A stretch of 5,606 bases of DNA, from the NCBI GenBank assembly GCA_024403585.1, contig JAKSRN010000130.1, positions 1 to 5,606 of the forward strand. Reading direction: 5' to 3'. Under the pieces are notes generated by a model. It did no database searches. It saw only the letters and a list, made by a program, of their open reading frames with translations, and had not been told where the DNA came from. Positions within the stretch are counted from its first letter, which is position 1, and the number at the start of each line of letters is the position of its first letter. Origin of the DNA: Lachnospiraceae bacterium (lineage in GTDB: Bacteria; Bacillota; Clostridia; Lachnospirales; Lachnospiraceae). The position numbers and the translations under genes were made by a program. Shown piece after piece: positions 1 to 5,606 of this stretch.

Positions 1-14
1 GGAAGGAACACGTT

Positions 15-779
15 ATGATAATTGCAGTAGATGTTGGAAATACAAATATCGTCGTAGGCTGTATTGACGATCAGGGAATCATCTTTGAAGAGCGGTTATC
101 TTCTAATCGCCATAGAACAGAGATGGAGTATGCCATCAGTTTTAAAAGTATTCTGGATCTGCATCAGCTTCAGGCAGAAAAAATAGAGGGAGGGATTATT
201 GCATCTGTGGTTCCTGAACTGACAGATGTTCTTCTCAGAGCCCTTCGGAAGTTTAATATTGAGAACGTTAAGGTCGTAGGTCCGGGTGTAAAGACCGGAA
301 TGAATATCGTCATCGATAATCCGGGACAGCTGGGAAGTGATCTGCTGGTTGATGCTGTAGCAGCAGCGGCAGAATACCCACAGCCAACGATCATCGTAGA
401 TCTGGGAACGGCCACAACCCTATGTGTGGTCAACCAGAAAAAACAGTATATCGGAGGTGTTGTCCTTCCGGGAGTAAGAACCGGACTGGACTCTCTGGTG
501 AATAAAACTTCGCTTCTCCCGCAGATCGCGCTGGAAGCACCGAAACATGTCATTGGAAGGAATACCATCGAAGCCATGAAGAGCGGTGTTGTATACGGGC
601 ATGCCGCAACGATTGACAATATGATCCACAGGATCCAGATGGAGCTGGGACAGGAGTGCTTTGTGGTTGGAACAGGTGCTTTGTCCGGTAGCATCATTCC
701 TTATTGTGAACATGAGATTAAAGTTGACAAGGATCTTCTGCTGAAAGGTCTGAAGATCATCTATGATAAAAATCGCTGA
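15..779 (+). CDS. coaX: Type III pantothenate kinase (CoaX)
   Basis: Phosphorylates pantothenate (vitamin B5) with ATP to 4'-phosphopantothenate, the first committed step of cytosolic coenzyme A synthesis. The 254-residue protein is full length for the type III family (ASKHA fold). Visible motifs are the N-terminal phosphate loop DVGNTN (residues 6-11), SVVPELT (64-70), GSDLLVDAVAA (107-117) with Asp109 as the likely catalytic base, the second phosphate motif DLGTATT (129-135), GGVVLPGV (147-154) and the late GTGALSGSI stretch (219-227). The motif after Asp109 is unusual: GSDL instead of the more common GxDR. The ATG at 15 follows GGAAGGA at 1-7 with good spacing. An upstream neighbour, often birA in Firmicutes, would lie outside the window. 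nrdR follows after 14 nt, so the two are probably co-transcribed. Type III enzymes are generally insensitive to CoA feedback and need a monovalent cation; that is family knowledge. Identity is secure. Confidence 0.96.
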   Translation: MIIAVDVGNTNIVVGCIDDQGIIFEERLSSNRHRTEMEYAISFKSILDLHQLQAEKIEGGIIASVVPELTDVLLRALRKFNIENVKVVGPGVKTGMNIVIDNPGQLGSDLLVDAVAAAAEYPQPTIIVDLGTATTLCVVNQKKQYIGGVVLPGVRTGLDSLVNKTSLLPQIALEAPKHVIGRNTIEAMKSGVVYGHAATIDNMIHRIQMELGQECFVVGTGALSGSIIPYCEHEIKVDKDLLLKGLKIIYDKNR

Positions 780-793
780 CAGGAGGAAAAAAC

Positions 794-1243
794 ATGAAAT
801 GTCCATTTTGTAATCAGGATAATACCCGAGTTGTGGATTCACGTCCGGTGGAAGAATGCAATGCAATCCGCCGAAGAAGAATGTGTGATTCCTGTGGAAA
901 GCGATTTACCACTTATGAGAAGGTGGAACTGATCCCTGTGATCGTAATAAAGAAGGATCAGAACAGAGAACAGTTTGAACGAAGCAAGATCCAGGCCGGC
1001 ATCTTACGTGCCTGCCACAAACGCCCGGTTTCTCTTCAGGAGATCACAAAGGTGGTGGATCAGATTGAGAATGAAGTATATACAAGAGAAGAGAAAGAGA
1101 TCTCCAGTACAGAGATCGGTGAGATGGTAATGAATAAGCTGAAAGATCTTGATCCGGTTGCTTATGTCCGTTTTGCTTCTGTGTACAGGGAGTTTAAAGA
1201 CGTGAATACATTTATGGATGAGCTGAAGAAATTCCTGCAGTAA
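794..1243 (+). CDS. nrdR: Transcriptional repressor NrdR
   Basis: Nucleotide-sensing repressor of ribonucleotide reductase operons. In this family the ATP-cone binds ATP/dATP and controls oligomer state and binding to NrdR boxes upstream of nrd genes. The 149-residue length is typical. The N-terminal zinc ribbon has cysteines at 3, 6, 31 and 34 (MKCPFC and CDSCGKRFTTYE), with the hallmark VVDSRPVEE (13-21) and the arginine-rich IRRRR (25-29) that contacts DNA. The ATP-cone spans about residues 48-138, from VIVIKKD through FERSKI to the conserved VAYVRFASVYREF ending. The ATG at 794 has a near-perfect AGGAGG at 781-786. It sits 14 nt after coaX. No NrdR box or nrd gene was recognised in the window, so its targets are elsewhere. 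No defects are seen. Confidence 0.97.
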   Translation: MKCPFCNQDNTRVVDSRPVEECNAIRRRRMCDSCGKRFTTYEKVELIPVIVIKKDQNREQFERSKIQAGILRACHKRPVSLQEITKVVDQIENEVYTREEKEISSTEIGEMVMNKLKDLDPVAYVRFASVYREFKDVNTFMDELKKFLQ

Positions 1244-1254
1244 ACCGGCAGGAA
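1232..1254 (+). promoter_or_regulatory. Small hairpin covering the RBS of the next gene
   Basis: TTCCTGC at 1232-1238 is exactly complementary to GCAGGAA at 1248-1254, giving a 7-bp stem with a 9-nt loop that contains the nrdR stop codon (TAA 1241-1243). The right arm includes most of GGAAGG (1251-1256), the only plausible Shine-Dalgarno for the GTG start at 1270. No T-tract follows, so it is not a terminator. It may limit initiation unless ribosomes finishing nrdR open the stem, a form of translational coupling. The pairing is seen in the sequence; the function is inference, and a short stem like this can occur by chance. Confidence 0.35.
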
Positions 1255-1269
1255 GGATAGCAGCTGAAG

Positions 1270-2850
1270 GTGAAATTATTGAAAAAGAAATTGTTCAGAT
1301 ATGCCTGCCTGTTTATGCTGGCATTGACATTGCTGGGGAATTCAGAAGCCCTGGTGTACGCTAAAAATACCGATGCATCGGCTTTTGAGCATCTGACCTG
1401 GGAAAAGATCCTGGAGCAGTCAGTTGAGACAAAGAACGGTGTTGTTCAGTCAATCTGTGCAACAGACCAGTATATTATCTGCCTGGAGAACTCGGGAGAT
1501 TCATCCAGTGAGAAAGACATCGCCTATGCCTTTTACAGAAATCCATGGGATGAGAACGGGAATCCGGTAGAACAGTACTCTCTGGCCTTTAAGAATAAGA
1601 ACTGGGATTGGGAACATTGCAATGGAATGTGTTATAACCCAGATAAAGATGAGATCTACGTTGCTTTGTATACCAACAATGATCCGGCATCCAGAGGCTG
1701 TGTCTATGTAATGGATCCGCATACACTGGACCGGAAAACGGATGCCTATGATAACGGACGGATCCATATTGCAGACAGCTATAATATTCTCGGTATCGGC
1801 TATTTCCCGGATCAGGGCCGGTATATGATCCAGGCGAATGCGGAAGGAGACTATGCCATCAAAATCCTGGATGGTGATTTTAATCTGCTGGCAGATTCAG
1901 GACCGGGAGATCTGGGCCTTGGAAGCAATTCCCAGGATCTTTGTGTCTGCGGTGATTATATCATGAACTTCCCCCTTACCTTTGACAGGGAAGGCCTCGG
2001 AAATTATATGAACGTTTATGAGATTGATTCAGGAAGATCTGATTCGCAGAATGATTATCCGATCACCATAAAAAAACTTTTTAATGATGTGAAAATGGAT
2101 TTGGAGACAGATGGGAATAAAAAGGTGGAACCGGAATCCATCTGTGAGGTAGACGACGGTGAATTCTTTGTTACCGTAAACATCATGACAAGCGGTAAAA
2201 AAAGAAGGTTTGCCTGGTACAGAACGAAACTGGACAGCTATAACTATTCCATTAAAACAGAATGTATCAACGGTACAATCAGTTCGCAGGATGAGGCGAA
2301 TAAAGTTGCGGCCGGCGGCAGTTATACAGTTCAGTATAAGCCTGATCCGGGTTATGTTCTCCGCTCTATTCTGATTGATGGAAATCAGCAGCTGGATCCG
2401 GCACAGTATCCTCGGGAATATACTTTTACAGATGTTACGTCAGATCATTCCATTCTGGTGGAGTATGCAGAAAAAGAGGTTACAGCATCTCCACAGGATC
2501 CGGGAACGGATCCGGGAAATAACCTGTCGGCGCCGGCAAAGAAGAGTCACTGGAAGCTGATCCTGATCATCCTCTGCCTGATTCTTTTTGTGGCAGCAGG
2601 CATCTGGAGATATGTTCAGCATGTTCGTATTGAGAGAAAGAAAAGAACTCTCAGGAGAAAAATTCAAAAAGAAAAAGACCGCATTGCCCGTCAGAAGACA
2701 GAGGAAGAGATAGAAAATCTGCCGGATACAGCTACTCTTGAAGAGCTGCAGGAGCTGATACAGGAATGTGAGACTGCAGAAAAACCGCCAGAGAGAGTCG
2801 GAAAGAAGACGGTTAGAAAGAAGAAAAAAACACATTCCCGAAAGGAATAG
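1270..2850 (+). CDS. Secreted membrane-anchored propeller-like protein with Flg_new_2-like module
   Basis: Function unknown. The 526 residues read as an ordered multidomain surface protein. A signal peptide covers residues 1 to about 31: basic KLLKKKLFR, a hydrophobic core around 11-22, and a likely cut after VYA. Residues about 55-320 look like a beta-propeller, with repeated short strand/turn units such as HCNGMCYNPDKDEIYVALY (116-134), ILGIGYFPDQGRYMI (173-187) and SQDLCVCGDYIMNF (221-234). Residues about 328-400 resemble a divergent InlB B-repeat (Flg_new_2): NGTISS, AAGGSYTVQYKPDPGY, ILIDG, YTFTDVTSDHSILVEY. A DPGTDPG linker precedes one transmembrane helix (about 429-446). A cytoplasmic tail follows, with a basic coiled coil (452-480), an acidic stretch (478-503) and a lysine-rich end. 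The GTG start gives a complete signal peptide; the SD GGAAGG (1251-1256) is rather far away. Nine cysteines lie in the ectodomain. It could be a ligand-sensing or scaffold protein; no enzyme motif was recognised. Confidence 0.85.
   Translation: MKLLKKKLFRYACLFMLALTLLGNSEALVYAKNTDASAFEHLTWEKILEQSVETKNGVVQSICATDQYIICLENSGDSSSEKDIAYAFYRNPWDENGNPVEQYSLAFKNKNWDWEHCNGMCYNPDKDEIYVALYTNNDPASRGCVYVMDPHTLDRKTDAYDNGRIHIADSYNILGIGYFPDQGRYMIQANAEGDYAIKILDGDFNLLADSGPGDLGLGSNSQDLCVCGDYIMNFPLTFDREGLGNYMNVYEIDSGRSDSQNDYPITIKKLFNDVKMDLETDGNKKVEPESICEVDDGEFFVTVNIMTSGKKRRFAWYRTKLDSYNYSIKTECINGTISSQDEANKVAAGGSYTVQYKPDPGYVLRSILIDGNQQLDPAQYPREYTFTDVTSDHSILVEYAEKEVTASPQDPGTDPGNNLSAPAKKSHWKLILIILCLILFVAAGIWRYVQHVRIERKKRTLRRKIQKEKDRIARQKTEEEIENLPDTATLEELQELIQECETAEKPPERVGKKTVRKKKKTHSRKE
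2496..2518 (+). repeat. Two-copy 12-nt tandem repeat in juxtamembrane linker
   Basis: GGATCCGGGAA occurs at 2496-2506 and again at 2508-2518, a 12-nt period that keeps the frame. It encodes part of DPGTDPGN, the proline/glycine linker between the Flg_new_2-like module and the transmembrane helix. Copy number could change without a frameshift, altering linker length. Only two copies are present, so it is a minor feature. Confidence 0.6.
2841..2847 (+). promoter_or_regulatory. Ribosome binding site fixing the methyltransferase start
   Basis: AAAGGAA lies 7 nt before the ATG at 2855 and immediately before the upstream gene's TAG (2848-2850). It favours this start over the in-frame ATG at 2768, which would lie inside the preceding gene. 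Terminating ribosomes would stop on top of this site, consistent with coupled translation. Confidence 0.65.
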
Positions 2851-2854
2851 ATGT

Positions 2855-3580
2855 ATGTACAGTAAAGCATTCTGTAAAGTTTATAATGAATTTGGATGGA
2901 ATTATTTTCCGGAGGCATTTGGCGAACAGCTGATGATCTATCTGGAGCGCAATCAGATACAGGTGAAAAAAAGTATGGATCTGGCTTGTGGCCCCGGGGT
3001 ACTCTGTGAAGTCCTGAAACAGCATGGCATTCAGTCTGCAGGCATGGATTTTTCAGAGGGTATGATCGCTATTGCCAAAGAAAGAGATCCGGATATACCC
3101 TATGAAGTTGCAGATATGATCACATATCTCCCTGAGGAGCGGTTTGACCTCGTTACCTGTACCGGAGATGCCATGAACCACATAACAGATCTTGATAATG
3201 TGGATCGGATCTTTCATAACGTGTATGAGTACCTGAATCCGGGTGGCTATTTTATCTTTGATATTCTGGATGATAATGAGGTAGCATTAGGAGAACCCAT
3301 TGATCTGGTTTGGGATGAAAAAGTGACAGCACAGTTTATGATCACGCAGAATGATGAGGGAATCATCAATCTGAAGGTTACGGTTTTTGAGGATGGGCTT
3401 CAGGTTTTTGAGGAGAATATCACGGAAACCGTACATGACACGTCTGTGATCTGTAATCTGCTCCGAAAGAACAGATTTCAGGTGCTTCGTTGTGACCAGC
3501 GACTTCTGGAAGATCAGGTCGCAAAGGGAATGAAGTGGTTCGTGATCGCAAAAAAACCGGAAGGCGGACTGCATGGATAA
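2855..3580 (+). CDS. Class I SAM-dependent methyltransferase
   Basis: Transfers a methyl group from S-adenosylmethionine to an unidentified acceptor; predicted soluble and cytosolic. With the start at 2855 the protein has 241 residues, usual for small stand-alone Rossmann methyltransferases. Motif I is MDLACGPGVL (41-50). The acidic strand-2 position is Asp65 in GMDFSEGM (63-70). Asp87 in VADM fits the adenine-contacting position, FDLVTCTGDAMNHI (97-110) is motif II, and LNPGGYFIFDI (127-137) is the post-II/III strand. The N-terminal YSKAFCKVYNEFGW cap is typical of this group and supports the start. The frame is open upstream to 2768, but that extension of 29 residues is basic, lies within the preceding gene and has no family resemblance. 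The gene begins 4 nt after the previous stop and overlaps the next by 8 nt. The substrate cannot be inferred from motifs; the adjacent acyltransferase suggests a small-molecule or lipid target. Confidence 0.88.
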   Translation: MYSKAFCKVYNEFGWNYFPEAFGEQLMIYLERNQIQVKKSMDLACGPGVLCEVLKQHGIQSAGMDFSEGMIAIAKERDPDIPYEVADMITYLPEERFDLVTCTGDAMNHITDLDNVDRIFHNVYEYLNPGGYFIFDILDDNEVALGEPIDLVWDEKVTAQFMITQNDEGIINLKVTVFEDGLQVFEENITETVHDTSVICNLLRKNRFQVLRCDQRLLEDQVAKGMKWFVIAKKPEGGLHG

Positions 3581-4979
3581 ACGGCGGAAAGCTGAAAGGA
3601 ACAAGGCAAAATATACCCGGCAGAGAATAAAGATACAGAAGCGCTGGATCAGGGCAAAACAAAGATATGAGAATAAAGTGGATCGCCGGATGATGCATGT
3701 GAATTATTCCGGTGAGAAGCTCCGTCGATGGAGTTCCCTCGATAATACCGCACATATCTTTCCTGTTGTAGCCGGGGAGGGAATGGCGAATGTTTTTCGT
3801 TATTCGTTCTGCCTGTCTGAGGAAGTCAGTCCCATTGCGCTGAATAAAGCGATTCGACAGGTGCTTCCGTATTTTAAAATCTTCCATTCCAGACTTCGAA
3901 GAGGCGTCTTCTGGTATTATCTTGAAGAAAACAGAAAACTCTTTCCCAGGGTAAGAGAAGAGCAGGACATTCCCTGCAGATATTTTGCACCCAATACCAA
4001 CAGAGATTTTCTTTTCAGAGTCAGTTATTACAAAAATAAAATAAATTTTGAGATTTATCATGTATTGGCAGACGGAAGCGGAGCTACCCAGTTTACAAGA
4101 GAGGTAGTCTACCATTATCTGCGGATCATGCATCCGGAACTATCCCGCTATGGAGAAGGGATCGATCCGGCTACTTCATTGAATACCGAAGATGCATTCA
4201 TGACTAATTTCAGAAAAAAACAGAAGGCAGGCTATAATAAAACGCAGGCCTATCTGTTAAAGGGTGAGCGGCTGGACTTCCATATGACCGGTTTGATCCA
4301 TGGACGGATGCCGGTAAAGAAAATAAAAGAGGTTGCTCATGGGTATGGCGCAAGCATCAACGAGTATCTGGTTTCTGTATTTATCTATAGCATATATACC
4401 GAGGAGATGCATAGGAAAGTAAACGAAAAACCCATCGCCATTGCTGTTCCGGTAAATTTGCGTCCGTATTATAATTCGGATACCATTCGGAATTTTTTTG
4501 TTATGATCTCAGCAAGATTCCTGGCAGAAAAAGAAGACCACAGTTTTGAGGAAGTACTTACAGCAGTTCAGGAGACCCTCCATGAACAGATGAATAAGGA
4601 AAATCTGGAGAGTATCTTTTCCTATGCCGTCAGTCGCGAAAAGAACAAATTCCTGCGTTTAATGCCGCATCTGATCAAACAGCCTGTTATGCGGACCGTG
4701 TATCAGGGGGCATCAAGGAATACGACGGCAACACTGAGTAATATCGGTGTGATGGAACTTAAGCCGGAATATGCGGAATATGTTACAGATTTTTTTGCAT
4801 TTCTTTCACGCTCCTATGGTCAGGAACTGAAAGCTGTGACCAGCAGTTACAAAGGGATTCTGACGATTACGTTCAGTTCTACTTTGAAGGAGCCTGTGGT
4901 TCAGAGAGGTTTTTTCCGAAAGCTGTCTGAAGATGGCGTAGAAGTTTCAATTGAAACCAACAATGCCTATTATTCTTAA
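3573..4979 (+). CDS. HxxxDG acyltransferase, condensation/alcohol-acetyltransferase-like
   Basis: Probably joins an acyl group from a thioester donor to an alcohol or amine. The 468-residue protein resembles the chloramphenicol-acetyltransferase/condensation-domain superfamily (PapA5, alcohol acetyltransferase). The catalytic motif HVLADG (His163, Asp167, Gly168) is intact. RWSSLDNTAHIFP (52-64) looks like the start of the enzyme domain. VPVNLRPYY (292-300) and TATLSNIGVMEL (385-396) match the two later core motifs lining the substrate tunnel. There is no carrier-protein or adenylation domain, so it is not a canonical NRPS module. Residues 1-39 contain 18 Lys/Arg, an unusual extension ahead of the domain. 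The ATG at 3573 overlaps the methyltransferase end by 8 nt and follows GGAAGG (3559-3564). An internal start at 3690 (Met40) would remove the extension but has a weaker RBS. The following membrane zinc-ribbon gene suggests work on an envelope-related product; donor and acceptor are unknown. Confidence 0.78.
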   Translation: MDKRRKAERNKAKYTRQRIKIQKRWIRAKQRYENKVDRRMMHVNYSGEKLRRWSSLDNTAHIFPVVAGEGMANVFRYSFCLSEEVSPIALNKAIRQVLPYFKIFHSRLRRGVFWYYLEENRKLFPRVREEQDIPCRYFAPNTNRDFLFRVSYYKNKINFEIYHVLADGSGATQFTREVVYHYLRIMHPELSRYGEGIDPATSLNTEDAFMTNFRKKQKAGYNKTQAYLLKGERLDFHMTGLIHGRMPVKKIKEVAHGYGASINEYLVSVFIYSIYTEEMHRKVNEKPIAIAVPVNLRPYYNSDTIRNFFVMISARFLAEKEDHSFEEVLTAVQETLHEQMNKENLESIFSYAVSREKNKFLRLMPHLIKQPVMRTVYQGASRNTTATLSNIGVMELKPEYAEYVTDFFAFLSRSYGQELKAVTSSYKGILTITFSSTLKEPVVQRGFFRKLSEDGVEVSIETNNAYYS

Positions 4980-5012
4980 AAATCAGAAGAATGGTGGAAA
5001 GTGAGGAAGTGA

Positions 5013-5606
5013 ATGGCAAGATGCAGAATCTGTCAGATCACAATTAAAGATCGCACGGACATCTGTCCTTTATGTGGCAGTGTGCTTGAGGAAGACGGAA
5101 GTGAATCCAAAGAGTCCATGTATCCGGATCTGGTATTAAAGGAACGGGTCATGATGAGGATTACACAGACCACATTGCTCTGTGCTGCTCTGCTGGAGGT
5201 GTTTCTTGTTATGATAAATCTTACAGTAAACCCACAGCTTCTCTGGTGTGTGATCACAGCTGCCGCTTTTCTGTATGTGGTACTCATACTTTATACAACG
5301 GCTATTCCTAATCTTTCATTAAGAAGCAGATTTCTGATCCTGAGTTTTTCACTAATGCTGGTCAGCCTGTCGGTGGACTGGGTAACGGGATTCAGGGGAT
5401 GGGCCCTGTCGGTTGCCATGCCTATACAGATTCTTTTTATGGATGTGGTGATTCTGGTACTCTATCTGATCCAGAAGAAAGATTTCCAGCAATATCTGTG
5501 GATGATGGCATTGAATTTACTGCTGTGTGTGGTCGTTCTGATCGCATTTTTACGGGGATGCAGGATCTTTTTTGGACTGATGATCATTGCATTCGTTGTT
5601 ACGATC
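5013..5606 (+). CDS. Zinc-ribbon polytopic membrane protein, DUF6320-like (3' end missing)
   Basis: The first 198 codons are present and remain open at the window edge. The N-terminus is a compact zinc ribbon with cysteines at 4, 7, 18 and 21 (CRIC and CPLCG), followed by an acidic linker and YPDL (37-40). Hydrophobic segments follow at about residues 52-70, 77-95, 106-122, 130-152, 161-180 and 184 to the edge, separated by short charged loops. This layout resembles DUF6320 proteins of Firmicutes; the name is from memory of the family pattern, not a search. The ribbon has no signal peptide and is probably cytoplasmic. Function is unknown; it may organise or regulate a membrane complex with the acyltransferase, which ends 33 nt upstream. 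The start is firm: an in-frame TGA lies at 5010-5012 just before the ATG, and AGGAAG (5004-5009) serves as RBS. Other zinc-ribbon membrane proteins are possible. Confidence 0.8.
   Translation, partial: MARCRICQITIKDRTDICPLCGSVLEEDGSESKESMYPDLVLKERVMMRITQTTLLCAALLEVFLVMINLTVNPQLLWCVITAAAFLYVVLILYTTAIPNLSLRSRFLILSFSLMLVSLSVDWVTGFRGWALSVAMPIQILFMDVVILVLYLIQKKDFQQYLWMMALNLLLCVVVLIAFLRGCRIFFGLMIIAFVVTI

Noticed and set aside
170..697. Antisense open frame of 175 codons within coaX
   Set aside because: It lies opposite the strongly motif-supported coaX, its translation is rich in Pro/Ser/Thr without domain character, and no RBS or neighbour supports it.
420..866. Antisense open frame of 148 codons across the coaX/nrdR junction
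   Set aside because: It runs opposite two confident genes and shows no recognisable protein pattern.
1232..1256. Rho-independent terminator after nrdR
   Set aside because: The stem is short and is followed by GGATAGCAGCTG, not a T-tract.
2375..2560. Plus-strand open frame of 61 codons inside the surface-protein gene
   Set aside because: It overlaps the Flg_new_2-like module and linker coding in another frame and has no independent RBS or domain.
2768..2854. Possible 29-residue N-terminal extension of the methyltransferase
   Set aside because: It would overlap the preceding gene by 83 nt, is simply arginine/lysine-rich readout of that gene's basic tail, and a good RBS serves the ATG at 2855.
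3420..4133. Antisense open frame of 237 codons across the methyltransferase/acyltransferase junction
   Set aside because: Long, but opposite two genes with intact catalytic motifs; its translation shows no domain or signal and is best read as a shadow frame.
4991..5012. ATG at 4991 as start of the zinc-ribbon gene
   Set aside because: It is in a different frame from the CxxC-containing reading, and an in-frame TGA at 5010-5012 bars any start upstream of 5013.
1..5606. tRNA/rRNA genes, CRISPR arrays, insertion sequences, riboswitches
   Set aside because: No cloverleaf, regularly spaced repeats, transposase motifs or terminal inverted repeats were seen, and the intergenic gaps are too short to hold a riboswitch.

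Overview
The window looks like chromosomal DNA from a Gram-positive anaerobe of the class Clostridia, most likely Lachnospiraceae (Blautia/Dorea/Roseburia-like). The reasons are moderate GC, strong AGGAGG-type ribosome binding sites, a Clostridia-style CoaX, a secreted protein with an InlB-like (Flg_new_2-type) module, and a zinc-ribbon/polytopic protein resembling the DUF6320 family. This assignment is inferred from gene style, not from a database search. All six genes are on the + strand and packed head to tail. The largest gap is 33 nt, and no internal promoter or rho-independent terminator is visible, so they could be read as one transcript. The last gene runs off the right edge.

Region 1 (15-1243) is housekeeping. 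It holds coaX (type III pantothenate kinase, first step of CoA synthesis) and nrdR (zinc-finger/ATP-cone repressor of ribonucleotide reductase genes). Both are intact with recognisable motifs.

Region 2 (1270-5606+) is much less familiar. It begins with a 526-residue secreted, membrane-anchored protein: signal peptide, propeller-like ectodomain, Flg_new_2-like module, one transmembrane helix, and a basic coiled-coil cytoplasmic tail. Next come a small class I SAM-dependent methyltransferase and a 468-residue HxxxDG acyltransferase (condensation-domain/alcohol-acetyltransferase-like) with a very basic N-terminal extension. The final gene encodes a membrane protein with a four-cysteine zinc ribbon, cut off after 198 codons. 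The methyltransferase start is 4 nt past the stop of the gene before it, and the acyltransferase start lies inside the methyltransferase, which points to coupled translation.

The most interesting possibility is that region 2 is an uncharacterised envelope-associated pathway. The acyltransferase and methyltransferase would modify a small molecule or lipid next to a membrane zinc-ribbon protein, and the anchored propeller protein would act at the cell surface. This rests on gene order and domain types only; no substrate can be read from the sequence.
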